Shown piece after piece: positions 32,889 to 43,065 of a stretch of DNA of 44,382 nucleotides (position 1 is its first letter; each line of letters begins with the position of its first letter). The notes beneath the pieces are model-generated. The model saw only the letters and a list, made by a program, of their open reading frames with translations, searched no databases and was not told where the DNA came from. Both the position numbers and the translations under genes were made by a program. Source of the stretch: Verrucomicrobiia bacterium (GTDB lineage: Bacteria; Verrucomicrobiota; Verrucomicrobiia; Verrucomicrobiales; Akkermansiaceae); assembly GCA_030430455.1 (NCBI GenBank), contig JAUIJB010000025.1, forward strand, positions 1 to 44,382. The letters run 5' to 3'.

Positions 32889-33962
32889 CTAGCCCCCCAG
32901 CACGTCATCCATGGCGTCGATGAGCTCCTGCATCGTCGCCGTGGTCTCGTTCCCCATGTTGGAGATCCGGAAGGTGCTGCCCTTGATCTTGCCGTAGCCG
33001 CCGTTGATCAGGAAATGGTGCTTCTCCTTGAGGCCCTTGATGAAGGCCGGCAGGTCGAGCGAGTCCGGGGTGGTGAAGCAGGTCAGCGCCTGCGAGCGAA
33101 GGCCCTCGGGGGCGAAGCACTCGAAGCCGTGCCGGTCGCCCCAGGCATGGACCATGGCGTTGGTCTCGCGGTGGCGGGCGAAGCGCTGCTCGAGACCCTC
33201 CTTGTCGATCTCGCCGAGGATGTACTGCAGGCCGAAGAGGGTGGCGATGCAGGGGGTCGAGGGCGTGTTGTTCTTCTCGTCGTTCTTGGCGAACTCGAGG
33301 AAGTCGAAGTAGTAGCCCCGGTTCGGGGTGCCCGCGGCGCGCTGCATGGCGGCCTCCGACACGGCGAACACGGCGAGGCCCGGCGGCAGGGCGAGCGCCT
33401 TCTGCACGCCGGCGAGCATCACGTCGATGCCGAGCACGTCGAAGTCGACCGGCACGGTCGACAGCGACGAGACGGTGTCGACGATGAGCATCGTGTCGGG
33501 GAAGGACTTCACCACCTTGGCGACGCCGGCGAGGTCGTTGAGCACGCCGGTGGAGGTCTCCGAGTGGATGAAGGTGACGGTGTCGAAGCCGCCCTCCTCG
33601 AGCTTGGCCTTCACCGCGGCGGGGTCGATCGCCTCGCCCCACTCGACCTGGATCTTGTCGGCCTCGTAGCCCATGCTCTTGGCGACGCTGAACCACTTGT
33701 CGGAGAAGGCGCCGCAGCACAGGCAAAGCACCTTGTTGCGGACCAGGTTGCGCAGCGCACCCTCCATCACGCCCCAGGCCGACGAGGTCGACAGGAACAC
33801 CGGGCGCTCGGTGGCGAAGAGGGTCTTCAGGCCGGGCTGGAGCGAGGCGTAGAGTTCCTCGAAATCCTTGCCGCGGTGGCCGATCATGGTGTGGGACATC
33901 GCCGCGAAGGTTTCGGGGGAGACGTCGATGGGGCCGGGTGCGAAGAGTTTGGGAGAAGACAT
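32889..33962 (-). CDS. Class V aminotransferase, alanine-glyoxylate / serine-pyruvate type
   Basis: The 357-residue product is a PLP enzyme of aminotransferase class V. It begins PKLFAPGPIDVSPETFAAM and has HRGKDFEELY, FLSTSSAWGVMEGALRNLV (phosphate cup), HSETSTGVLND, LIVDTVSSLSTVPVDFD (PLP-ring Asp) and the lysine in AGVQKALALPPGLAV. Members transaminate glyoxylate, hydroxypyruvate or phosphonate-type keto acids; the exact substrate pair cannot be told. The ATG at 33962 was chosen because similarity begins there. The gene diverges from the metallopeptidase gene at 34125, and the 162-bp gap has a GCCGG/CCGGC hairpin. Confidence 0.92.
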   Translation of the reverse strand: MSSPKLFAPGPIDVSPETFAAMSHTMIGHRGKDFEELYASLQPGLKTLFATERPVFLSTSSAWGVMEGALRNLVRNKVLCLCCGAFSDKWFSVAKSMGYEADKIQVEWGEAIDPAAVKAKLEEGGFDTVTFIHSETSTGVLNDLAGVAKVVKSFPDTMLIVDTVSSLSTVPVDFDVLGIDVMLAGVQKALALPPGLAVFAVSEAAMQRAAGTPNRGYYFDFLEFAKNDEKNNTPSTPCIATLFGLQYILGEIDKEGLEQRFARHRETNAMVHAWGDRHGFECFAPEGLRSQALTCFTTPDSLDLPAFIKGLKEKHHFLINGGYGKIKGSTFRISNMGNETTATMQELIDAMDDVLGG

Positions 33963-34124
33963 CAGTTTGTGGGGACGCGGGAGGTTAAAGCGGAGATCGT
34001 CGCTGCCAAGCGTGAAGAGAGCCGGATCCCGAGCCGGCGGATTTTGCCGGATTCTCGGCGTATTCTTGCGCCTGCTTTCCCCTCGGCGGTTTCCGGCGAT
34101 GCTAGCTTCGGAGGGGGTGGCGTG

Positions 34125-35996
34125 ATGAGGAAATGTTCCGTTGTGCGGCTGGTCGGGCTGGACCTGGCGCTGCTGGTATCCGGCGTCGCGGCCGAGCCGT
34201 CGCAGGTCTGCGGGACCTGCGCCGGGGGCGCGCTCCCTGCCGGCACCCCGTCGGCGCAGTATTATGAGCTGGTTCCCGGAGTGATCGACTCCGGCGGAGG
34301 GGAGGGTTTCCGCATCCTCGTGCGCCCGGGGCGCCCGGTCGCGCGGATTCACCTGACGGAAATCGGCGCGAGGTTTGCGGTGGCGGATCCGGACTGCCTG
34401 GACGACGGGACCGGCGGGGACGCCGTGGCGGGAGACGGGGTGTTCACCAGCGGGGAAATCATCCGGGAGCCACTGGCCGGACCCGCTCGCTTCGGCTGCG
34501 AGTCCGAGACCCTGGAGGGGCTGGCGATCGAGGACGTGGCCTCCGTCGCCATCGTCGAGACCGACGGCAGCGAGGTCGAGTTCCTGGTCGAGCCGAGCGT
34601 GGGGCTGCTCGACCCGGACCAGGCGCCGGCTCGCGTCGAGCTTGTCGACGATGGCTGCCAGCTAGCATCCCATCTGGTCAACCTGCGGGGGCCGGACCTG
34701 CCGGTAGGCCAGGCCAGGTTGCACGACCTGGGCGGCGGGGCCCAGCAAGCCCTCGAGGACCTCATCGCGGCGGTCTACGAGGTCCTGCCCGACGACTTCG
34801 ATTTCCTGGTGGTGCTCTCGACGGTGCGAGGCGAGCTGCTGCCGAGGACCGCCTCCCCCAACTACATCGTCGGCCTGCACCTCGGGGTAAAGAACTCGGT
34901 CCAGGGCATCGGCCTCGGAATTGACGACAGGACCGGCGAATACGGCAGTGGCGGACGGCTGCTCGGTGTCAACCTGCTCGACGCCGGTCGCCGCGGGCTC
35001 TCGATCAACAACGCGGTCCATGAACTCACCCACCAGTGGTCGGCCGCGATCGACTGGGGGCTCGGACTCAAGAGCGACGCTTGGCACTGGAGCGTCTACA
35101 GCAACGTCGGCAGCATTCTGGGTGGCTACGGTTGGATTCCGCGACCGGAAGGCGGGTGGTGGATCGATGACGAGCGCTCGCGCAGCCGAATTCGCCGCAT
35201 GGCCCCGATGGACCGCTACCTCGCCGGGTTTGGTGGCCCCCATGAGGTCGGGCCCCTGATGCTCTGCGACCCGGCGGGCACCCATCCGGTGATTCGCCTG
35301 ATCGACGGGATTCCGGTCCGGGCGGACGAGGTGGTTCTCACCCGGGCGATCGAGGACGTCATCGCGGTCCACGGCCCGCGCGTTCCGGCGGCCGTCGCGG
35401 CGCAACACCACTTCCGCATCGGCTTCGTGGTCGAGTCGAACGGCAGGTTGTTGAACCAGCGGGAGATGAGCTACTACAACCTCCTTGCCGGGGAGTTCGA
35501 GCGCCTGCTCGCGAGGGCCGAGCCGGATCCCCTGCTCGCCAGCTCCAACTGGGTGCCGGCCACGCGCTATTTCGGCCCGGGCGTAACCCTGGCGACGCGG
35601 ATCCGGTCCTGGGACGAGGATGAAGACGGCCTGCCCGACGACTGGGAGCGGCTCTATCTCGGCGGCCTCGACGAGGATGGTGGATCGGATCGTGACGGTG
35701 ACGGGAGGAATCACGCAAGCGAGCTGGCCTTTCATGGCCATCCCGACGATCCGGACCTGCCGCGGGGCCTGCGCATCTACCGGCACGAGAACCAACTCTG
35801 CTTCGAGGCGACGCGCTTCCAGCCCGGAAGGGACTACGGACTCGAGGGCTGGGATCCCGCGGTGGGGCCGGCTGGCGGATGGACGAGGCTGGAGCCGGAT
35901 CAGGTGCTCGGGCCCCACCTGCGGATCCATGTTTCACTCGCTGCCGGTGAGGCCGGCGCGCCGTGGGGGGTGTTTCGCTGCCGCGTGACTCCCTGA
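34125..35996 (+). CDS. Secreted HELTH-type metallopeptidase-like protein with calcium-binding loops
   Basis: ATG 34125 follows a strong GGAGGGGG ribosome binding site (34110-34117). The 623-residue product starts with a signal peptide (to about residue 23, LALLVSGVAA). Residues 295-310 read NNAVHELTHQWSAA, an HExxH zinc site at 299-303. A conserved-looking stretch follows (DAWHWSVYSNVGSILGGYGW), where a third ligand may lie. Near residues 500-545 come acidic loops DEDEDGLPDDWERLY and DRDGDGRNHASE, of the thrombospondin-3/calcium type common in secreted verrucomicrobial proteins. A metallopeptidase role is inferred from the motif alone; no named peptidase family is clear. Confidence 0.8.
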   Translation: MRKCSVVRLVGLDLALLVSGVAAEPSQVCGTCAGGALPAGTPSAQYYELVPGVIDSGGGEGFRILVRPGRPVARIHLTEIGARFAVADPDCLDDGTGGDAVAGDGVFTSGEIIREPLAGPARFGCESETLEGLAIEDVASVAIVETDGSEVEFLVEPSVGLLDPDQAPARVELVDDGCQLASHLVNLRGPDLPVGQARLHDLGGGAQQALEDLIAAVYEVLPDDFDFLVVLSTVRGELLPRTASPNYIVGLHLGVKNSVQGIGLGIDDRTGEYGSGGRLLGVNLLDAGRRGLSINNAVHELTHQWSAAIDWGLGLKSDAWHWSVYSNVGSILGGYGWIPRPEGGWWIDDERSRSRIRRMAPMDRYLAGFGGPHEVGPLMLCDPAGTHPVIRLIDGIPVRADEVVLTRAIEDVIAVHGPRVPAAVAAQHHFRIGFVVESNGRLLNQREMSYYNLLAGEFERLLARAEPDPLLASSNWVPATRYFGPGVTLATRIRSWDEDEDGLPDDWERLYLGGLDEDGGSDRDGDGRNHASELAFHGHPDDPDLPRGLRIYRHENQLCFEATRFQPGRDYGLEGWDPAVGPAGGWTRLEPDQVLGPHLRIHVSLAAGEAGAPWGVFRCRVTP

Positions 35997-36000
35997 TCCC

Positions 36001-36048
36001 CTTGGCGGGTCCGGGTGGGATCTCCTTGGCGGGTCCGGGTGGGATCCT
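36001..36048 (+). repeat. 24-bp tandem repeat at the TPR gene stop codon
   Basis: Two copies of a 24-bp unit starting CTTGGCGGGTCCGGGTGGGA fill the gap between two convergent genes. The second copy runs into the stop codon of the minus-strand TPR gene (36047-36049). Confidence 0.8.
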
Positions 36049-38632
36049 AGTCCTCCCAGATGAACTGCTGGCCGCGGATGGCCTTGGCGCGTTCGGCGGC
36101 TTCGCCGGCGCGGGGGCCGCCGAGCTTGGCGATCGACTCGGCGATGGCGATGGCGGCCCGCCAGCGCTTGGCCTTCTCGAGGATGCTGACGGCCTTGAAG
36201 CCGCAGCCCTCGATCGCCTGCCAGTCGCCGCCGGTGGTGTTCGCGGCGGATTCGAGGACCGAGTAGTAGGCCTCGACGGCATCCTCCTCGCGGCCGGGCA
36301 CCTGCTCGAGGTTCAGGCCCTTTTCGAACAGGACGCGGTGGCGGCCGGGGTCGCCTTCCGGCAGGTCGGCCAAAAGGCGGTCGTGGACTTCGACGGCGCG
36401 CAGCAGCTCCTCCGGGCGGCCCTCGGCGCGGGCGACGAGGGCGTCGCTGAGCAGCAGGCCGACGGGGAGCAGCAGGGGGTCGTCGGCCTCGATGCGCTGG
36501 AACCACGGCAGCAGGGTCTCGGTCGCCTCGTCGAGCCGGGCGAGGGTGACCAGCAGGTCGGCCTTTTCGAGCCGGGCGAGGTCGGTGAAGGGGGTCGGGC
36601 GGTCGATCAGCTGGTCGAACAGGGCGATGCTCTCGGCGCGGGCCTGCGGGGTGGCGCTGAGGGCGGCGGCGCGGGCCGAGATCAGCAGGGCGGCATCGGC
36701 GTTGTCGTTGTCGGGGTGCTCGGTGGCGAGGGTCTCGAGCTGAAGCCGGGCGTCGTGGTAGTTGCCGCCCTGGAAGTAGGCCCGGCCGAGTTCGAAGACG
36801 ATCTCGAGCCGGCGCGGGTCGTCGGGGTGGGCCTCGAGGAAGCCCACGGCGGCGGCGGCGGCCTCGTCCGGCTCGTCGAGGTGCTCGTGGAGGCGGATGT
36901 CGGCGAGGGCCAGCGAGGCGGCGGGGAGCACCTGGCGCGCCTCGGTGTCGAGCAGGGCGAGTTGGGTGGCGGCGAAGCCGGTGTCGGGCGGGATGGCATC
37001 CAGCGCGGCCAGCGCCGCAGCCAGGCGGGCCTCGTGGATGCGCGGGTGGTCGGGGTGGAGGTTGATGAAGGACTTCAGGGTCGGCAGCGCCTCGGGGTCG
37101 CGGAAGGAGCTGAGGAACAGGGCGCGCTCGAGGGCGAGGCTGGTGGCAAGGGTCGGGTCGTCGACCTCGCTGCTGAGCTCGGCGAAGGCGGCCAGCTGGC
37201 CGCCGGCGAGCAGGGCGGTGCCGGCATTGAGCCGCGAGGCGGCCCGGGCCGGGCCGTCGACCAGCCCGGTGACGCGGCGGAAGGCGGCCGCCGCGGCGGC
37301 GAAGTTGCCGTCGGCGAAGCGTCGCGCCCCCTCGAGGCTGAGGGCCTGGGCGCGCAGCGATGCCGGGGCGCCGTCGCCGAGCTCGGCGACGGCCTCGAGG
37401 CAGGCGGCCGCCTCGAGCGGGCGGCCATCGGCGAGGTTCCAGCGGCCGAGGGTGAGCAGTGCGCGGGCGCTGAGGGGGTGCTTCGGGTAGCTCAGCCGCA
37501 GCCGGTTGAGCAGGCTCCGCGCCGTCTGCAGGGACTCGGTCGAGCCCTCGCGGCGCAGCCCGACGGCGAGGTGGAAGAGGGCCTCGGGGGCGAGCGGGCG
37601 CGAGGCGGCCGCGCTGGCGGTGGTCGCGGACGGCCACGACGAGACCGCACCGTTGGTGGCGGCGACGGCGGCGGGTGGCGGCGGCGGCGGGGTGGGGATC
37701 CACTCGCGCATGCGGGTCAGGATCGCGTCGTTGGGCGCCGGCGACTCCGGCAGGCACTCGAGCAGCAGCCCGAAGGCCTGCTCAAGCAGCGGCGAGTCGG
37801 GGTTCTGCTGGATGAAGGCGAGCAGGGTGTCGCCGGCCCGGGCGCGCTCGCCGGAGGACAGGTGGGCCTGCGCCAGGCCGAGGGTGGCGGCGTGGTTGAG
37901 GCGCAGCGGCTGGCCCTCGGGATTCTCGAGCAGGGCCTCGAATCCCGCGATCGCCGTGGCGATGTCGCCGCTGTCGAGCTGGGCGCGCGCGCGCAGGTAG
38001 GCGGCGCGCCCGGCGGCTTGCCCCGTCAGGCTGGCATCGGCCGGCAGGGTTTCGAGGGCGGCTGCGGGATCCCCCTGGTCGAGCAGGATCTCCGCCTTGA
38101 GCAGGCGGTTGCGGGGCGAGGACGGGAAGTCGCGCAGGCGCCGCTCGATGGTGGCGAGGGCCGCCTGCGGGTCCCCCAGGGCGCGCTGCAGGCCGGCCTT
38201 GCTGAGCATCGCCTCGCCGAGGTGCGGGGCACCGGGGTCGAGGGCGCCCGCATGGAGGGCGGCGATCGCCTCGGTCAGCCGGCCGAGCCCGGCGAGGGCC
38301 TGGGCGGTCCAGTAGGGCCGCGCCGGGTCCTCGGCGAGGACGGGCTCGGCGAGGGTCTCGAGCGCGGCCTCCGAGCGGCCGCCGCGGACCTGCGACTCGG
38401 CGAGGCGGAGCAGGATCTCGGCGCGGCGCTCCGGCTCGAGCTCGGGATCCTCGAGGGCCCGCCTGAATCGGGTCTCCGCGACCTCCCAGAGGTGCGATGC
38501 CAGCGCATCGATGCCGTCCTCGAAGAACGATGCTGCGGGTGCCGCGGAATCCTGCGCCCGGGCGTGGGCCCCCGAGCCGGCGATCAGCAGGGCGAGCAGC
38601 AGGGCGGTCAGGAGCGGTCCGGCGCGACGCAT
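36047..38632 (-). CDS. Large periplasmic tetratricopeptide-repeat protein
   Basis: The 861-residue product has a signal peptide (MRRAGPLLTALLLALLIAGSGAHA). The rest is Ala/Leu-rich helical repeats of about 34 residues. TPR-like signatures recur, for example LWEVAETRFRRALEDPE, RAEILLRLAESQVRGG, AYFQGGNYHDARLQLETLA and LVTLARLDEATETLLPWFQ. A proline run (IPTPPPPPPAAV) near residue 310 divides two repeat blocks. TPR arrays scaffold protein complexes; in the periplasm, relatives serve cell-envelope assembly. No partner is evident. The gene lies 53 bp downstream of the sigma-54 regulator on the same strand, so the two may be co-expressed. Confidence 0.88.
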   Translation of the reverse strand: MRRAGPLLTALLLALLIAGSGAHARAQDSAAPAASFFEDGIDALASHLWEVAETRFRRALEDPELEPERRAEILLRLAESQVRGGRSEAALETLAEPVLAEDPARPYWTAQALAGLGRLTEAIAALHAGALDPGAPHLGEAMLSKAGLQRALGDPQAALATIERRLRDFPSSPRNRLLKAEILLDQGDPAAALETLPADASLTGQAAGRAAYLRARAQLDSGDIATAIAGFEALLENPEGQPLRLNHAATLGLAQAHLSSGERARAGDTLLAFIQQNPDSPLLEQAFGLLLECLPESPAPNDAILTRMREWIPTPPPPPPAAVAATNGAVSSWPSATTASAAASRPLAPEALFHLAVGLRREGSTESLQTARSLLNRLRLSYPKHPLSARALLTLGRWNLADGRPLEAAACLEAVAELGDGAPASLRAQALSLEGARRFADGNFAAAAAAFRRVTGLVDGPARAASRLNAGTALLAGGQLAAFAELSSEVDDPTLATSLALERALFLSSFRDPEALPTLKSFINLHPDHPRIHEARLAAALAALDAIPPDTGFAATQLALLDTEARQVLPAASLALADIRLHEHLDEPDEAAAAAVGFLEAHPDDPRRLEIVFELGRAYFQGGNYHDARLQLETLATEHPDNDNADAALLISARAAALSATPQARAESIALFDQLIDRPTPFTDLARLEKADLLVTLARLDEATETLLPWFQRIEADDPLLLPVGLLLSDALVARAEGRPEELLRAVEVHDRLLADLPEGDPGRHRVLFEKGLNLEQVPGREEDAVEAYYSVLESAANTTGGDWQAIEGCGFKAVSILEKAKRWRAAIAIAESIAKLGGPRAGEAAERAKAIRGQQFIWED

Positions 38633-38685
38633 GGCGGCAGGCTATGGCCTGTCCCGGGTCCCTGCAAGGTTCCCGGATGGCGGCC

Positions 38686-40122
<1,437 letters not shown>

Positions 40123-40209
40123 GGGGAGGCGGCCCGGAAAGCTGCGGAACTTGGGCCGCGGGTGCAAGCGGGTAAAAACCGACTACGCAGCTCTACCCAT
40201 GAACCTTGC

Positions 40210-40584
40210 TCACGCAGCTTCGCGGTATCGGAAGCCGAGGTCAATGCGCTTGCCCCGGTAGGCACGGTCGCGGTGGACCGTGCGGATCGCCCGCTCGCAG
40301 AAATCGTGGATTCCCTCGCTGCCCTCAAGCCGGACGGGCAGCGCCTCCACCAGGGCGCCATCGACCGCCACGGTGATCTCGAGTTGCTCCTCGAGCCAGC
40401 CGCGCAGCGGCAAGAGGGCCCCCGGACGGTCCATTTCGCCCAGCAGTCCGAAGAAACAACGCACGCACTTCCCCGGGTGACCGCGTGACAGCAGCAGCTC
40501 GCGCAGGTCGAGGACCAGGTCCGCACCCGCGGCCGTGGTCGGCACCACCGTGGCGAGAAGTTGGTGAAGTTGGGTTGGGGTCAC
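40210..40584 (-). CDS. Small hypothetical protein with CVRC motif
   Basis: GTG 40584 opens a 124-residue frame that continues to 40210. The product has a helical start (PTQLHQLLATVVPTTAAGADLVLDLRELLLSR), a CVRC pair at GKCVRCFFGLLGEMDRPG, and a beta-rich second half (LEITVAVDGALVEALPVRLEG, then HDFCERAIRTVHRDRAYRG). No family is recognised. An upstream in-frame extension contains collagen-like GPIGPIGP from 9-bp DNA repeats and is rejected as non-coding. It precedes the sigma-54 activator gene by 87 bp on the same strand and may be co-transcribed. Confidence 0.6.
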   Translation of the reverse strand: MTPTQLHQLLATVVPTTAAGADLVLDLRELLLSRGHPGKCVRCFFGLLGEMDRPGALLPLRGWLEEQLEITVAVDGALVEALPVRLEGSEGIHDFCERAIRTVHRDRAYRGKRIDLGFRYREAA

Positions 40585-40663
40585 GGGGGATGTGTTACGG
40601 CAAATGAGAATCGTTCGCAATAGTAAAATTTGGGGTGGGGCGGGTGGTGGCGGAGCGCAGGGA

Positions 40664-40690
40664 ATAGGTCCTATGGGTCCTATAGGACCT
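40664..40690 (+). repeat. 9-bp array, three units (ATRGGWCCT)
   Basis: ATAGGTCCT, ATGGGTCCT and ATAGGACCT lie in 9-bp register. The unit is nearly self-complementary, so single-stranded DNA or RNA from it can fold in many ways. Confidence 0.8.
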
Positions 40691-40741
40691 ATGAAAGCAC
40701 CTCTTGGGCTCCGCAGTGTCGGTCCTGGAACTGCGAAGATG

Positions 40742-40803
40742 GGTGCGCGGAAGCTCACCTTCCGGAGCCGTCCCAAGTGCAAGGGTGAGGCGCAGCCTCA
40801 CGC
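40742..40803 (+). repeat. Possible diverged relative of the 85-bp palindromic element
   Basis: Two inverted repeats, GGAAG/CTTCC (40749-40763) and GTGAGGC/GCCTCAC (40785-40801), flank a GTGCAAGGG stretch. Complete copy 6 has GTGCAAGGG in the same place between its palindromes. The flanking TCCCAT resembles the TCCGAT end. The spacing is shorter, so the relation is uncertain. Confidence 0.4.
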
Positions 40804-40839
40804 CCTATCGGTCCCATAGGTCCTATCGGTCCCATGCCC
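40804..40839 (+). repeat. 9-bp array, four units (CCTATCGGT/CCCATAGGT)
   Basis: CCTATCGGT, CCCATAGGT, CCTATCGGT and CCCATGCCC lie in 9-bp register. On the other strand it reads ATAGGACCT/ATGGGACCG, matching the left array in inverted orientation, so the two arrays bracket the segment between them. Confidence 0.8.
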
Positions 40840-40856
40840 TGCGCTCCGCCTGCTCT

Positions 40857-40967
40857 CCCAGCCGCTCACCACTCAGCCCGCGCTTTCCAGCCGGTCCGGA
40901 CCGCCACCAGGCCCCACGACACCTCCACCCCCAGCCGCTCACCACCCAACCCGTGCTTTCCAGCCGG
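40857..40967 (+). repeat. 38-bp direct repeat
   Basis: The segment 40857-40894 is repeated at 40930-40967 with three differences; both begin CCCAGCCGCTCACCAC and end CTTTCCAGCCGG. The offset is 73 bp. It lies downstream of the uppS stop codon. Confidence 0.8.
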
Positions 40968-40989
40968 CGCCACCACCACTCCGCCGTCC

Positions 40990-41700
40990 TCAAAGCCCGC
41001 CGAAGCGGCGGTGGCGGCGGGAGTATTCGCCGACCGCCTCGAAGAGGTCGGACTCGCCAAAGTCGGGCCAGAATTTCTTGAAGATCACCAGCTCGGCGTA
41101 GCTGATCTGCCACAGCAGGAAGTTCGACAGCCGCATCTCGCCCGAGGTGCGGATCAGCAGGTCGGGGTCGGGGATGCCGGCGGTGTAGAGGTAGCCGGCC
41201 AGTCGCTCGGGAGTCACCTCGTCGGGGCCCAGCCGCCCGGCGGCGGCCTCGCGGACCAGGGAGCGGGCGGCCTCGGTGATCTCCTCGCGCGAGCCGTAGG
41301 ACAGCGCGAGGACCAGCGTCAGCGAGTCGTTCGCGGCGGTCCGCTCGATCGCCGCCTCGAGCTTGCGGCGGGTCTTGTCGGGCAGCCGCTCGAGGTGGCC
41401 GATGGCCTGCAGGCGGACGTTCTGGCGCATCATCTCCTCGGCCTTCTGCTCGAGGAAGCGCTCCAGCAGGGTCATCAGCGCGGTGATCTCCGCGGGCGGG
41501 CGGTTCCAGTTCTCGGAGGAAAACGCGTAGAGCGTCAGGTAGCGCACGCCGAGTTCCTTGCAGGCCTCGACGCAGCGGCGCACCGACTCGGCCCCGGCGC
41601 GATGACCCTCGCGACGCGGCAGGCCGCGCTCCTTCGCCCAGCGGCCGTTGCCGTCCATGATGACGGCGATGTGGACGGGGGGTGGTGGTTCCTCGGGCAT
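40990..41700 (-). CDS. uppS: Isoprenyl (undecaprenyl) diphosphate synthase
   Basis: UppS extends farnesyl diphosphate to the C55 lipid carrier used in peptidoglycan and LPS synthesis. The 236-residue product has the cis-prenyltransferase motifs in order: HIAVIMDGNGRWAKERGL with the metal-binding Asp, HRAGAESVRR, TLYAFSSENWNRP, DLLIRTSGEMRLSNFLLWQ and a C-terminal PDFGESDLFEAV. Start is ATG 41700. It is 83 bp downstream of purA on the same strand. Size is typical (230-260). The call is strong; the exact chain length is assumed from family. Confidence 0.95.
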   Translation of the reverse strand: MPEEPPPPVHIAVIMDGNGRWAKERGLPRREGHRAGAESVRRCVEACKELGVRYLTLYAFSSENWNRPPAEITALMTLLERFLEQKAEEMMRQNVRLQAIGHLERLPDKTRRKLEAAIERTAANDSLTLVLALSYGSREEITEAARSLVREAAAGRLGPDEVTPERLAGYLYTAGIPDPDLLIRTSGEMRLSNFLLWQISYAELVIFKKFWPDFGESDLFEAVGEYSRRHRRFGGL

Positions 41701-41783
41701 GTAGGCAACCGCAGGCGAACGCGGCCGGACCCAGATGAAGGCTTCTCGAATTCGTGGTGAAGACGAAACTTCCCGTCGCCGGA

Positions 41784-43058
41784 TTATTTCGTCGCCACCA
41801 GGGTCTGGGCGCGGTCGGGACCGACGCCGACGAACTGGATCGGCGTGTCGCACAACTCCGACAGGCGCCCGAGGTAGTCCAGGGCCCGGGCGGGCAGCTG
41901 GTCGTAGCGGGTGCAGCCGGTGGTGTCGCTCATCCAGCCGGGGAGCTCCTCGTAGACCGGCTTGGCGCGGTCCCAGGCGTGGCGGTCGGCCGGCGGGAGG
42001 TCGTGACGGACGCCGTCGATCTCGTAGGCCGTGCAAATACGAAGGGTTTCGTAGTCGTCGAGGCCGTCGAGGTTGGTGACCGCGAGGCCGGTGGCGCCGT
42101 TGATCATGCAGCCCTGGCGCAGCAGCACGGCGTCGAGCCAGCCACAGCCGCGCGGCCGGCCGGTGGTGGCGCCGAACTCGCGGCCGAGGTCGTGGAGGTA
42201 CTGCGACAGGCCCTCGTCCACCGACGGGAAGGGCCCGGCGCCGACGCGGGTGGTGTAGGCCTTGCACACGCCGATGACCCGGTCGATGGCGGTCGGCGGC
42301 AGCCCGGAGCCGGTGCAGCAGCCGCCGGAGGTGGTGTTGGACGAGGTGACGAAGGGGAAGGTGCCGAAGTCGATGTCGAGCAGGGTCCCCTGGGCCCCCT
42401 CGAAGAGGATGTTCCTGCCGCCCTTCCAGGCCTCGTGGAGGACCGGGATGGTGTTGGCGACGTGGGGGCGGAGGCGGTCGAAGGCGCGCATGACCTCGTC
42501 GAACTGCTCGCCGGCGTCGAAGGTGCTGAGCTCGTAGCGGCGCAGGATCTCGTTGGCGTCGGCGGTGCGCAGGGCGATGGTGTCGCGGGTGAAGGCCTCG
42601 TCGAAGAGGTCGGCGACGCGCAGCCCGTTGCGGTTGACCTTGTCGGCGTAGGTCGGGCCGATGCCGCGCTTGGTGGTGCCGATGCGGCGGTCGCCGAGGG
42701 CGGCCTCGCGGGCGGCGTCGAGCTCCTTGTGCAGCGGCAGGACGACGTGGGCGCGGTCGGAGATGAGCAGCTTTTCCGGGTTGATGGCGACGCCCTGTCC
42801 CTCGATGCGCTCGATCTCCGCGACGAGCCCGGCCGGGTCGAGCACGACGCCGTTGCCGATCACGTTGAGCTTGCCGTCCCAGAGGATGCCGGAGGGGCGC
42901 AGGTGGAGGACGTATTTCTCGCCGCGGGCGATGACCGTGTGGCCGGCGTTGTTGCCTCCCTGGCCGCGCACGACCACGTCGGTGTTCTCGGTGAGGTAGT
43001 CGACGATCTTGCCCTTGCCTTCGTCTCCCCACTGGAGACCGGTGACGATGGTGTTCAT
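41784..43058 (-). CDS. purA: Adenylosuccinate synthetase
   Basis: PurA joins IMP and aspartate with GTP in the first committed step of AMP synthesis. The 424-residue product begins MNTIVTGLQWGDEGKGK, with the catalytic Asp in the GDEGKGK loop, and has GGNNAGHTV with the catalytic His. It also has RGIGPTYADK, ILFEGAQGTLLDIDFGTFPFVTSSN and TGRPRGCGWLDAVLL. It lies between carA (79 bp upstream) and uppS (83 bp downstream), all on one strand. The intergenic gap to carA is filled with 7-bp repeats. Size is normal. Confidence 0.97.
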   Translation of the reverse strand: MNTIVTGLQWGDEGKGKIVDYLTENTDVVVRGQGGNNAGHTVIARGEKYVLHLRPSGILWDGKLNVIGNGVVLDPAGLVAEIERIEGQGVAINPEKLLISDRAHVVLPLHKELDAAREAALGDRRIGTTKRGIGPTYADKVNRNGLRVADLFDEAFTRDTIALRTADANEILRRYELSTFDAGEQFDEVMRAFDRLRPHVANTIPVLHEAWKGGRNILFEGAQGTLLDIDFGTFPFVTSSNTTSGGCCTGSGLPPTAIDRVIGVCKAYTTRVGAGPFPSVDEGLSQYLHDLGREFGATTGRPRGCGWLDAVLLRQGCMINGATGLAVTNLDGLDDYETLRICTAYEIDGVRHDLPPADRHAWDRAKPVYEELPGWMSDTTGCTRYDQLPARALDYLGRLSELCDTPIQFVGVGPDRAQTLVATK

Positions 43059-43065
43059 GGGTGAG

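Larger units (their letters stand above)
40585..40989. other. Repeat-filled intergenic interval upstream of the CVRC gene
   Basis: There is no gene. From left to right it holds a short AT-richer stretch suited to a promoter (40600-40632), a 9-bp array, a region with two inverted repeats, a second 9-bp array, and a 38-bp direct repeat. Confidence 0.6.

Noticed and set aside
35996..36047. Terminator between the convergent metallopeptidase and TPR genes
   Set aside because: The sequence is a tandem direct repeat and forms no good stem followed by T residues.
40585..40782. Collagen-like GPIGPIGP extension upstream of the CVRC gene
   Set aside because: The repeat peptide comes from the 9-bp DNA array. 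No protein similarity extends upstream and the GTG at 40584 begins the normal composition.
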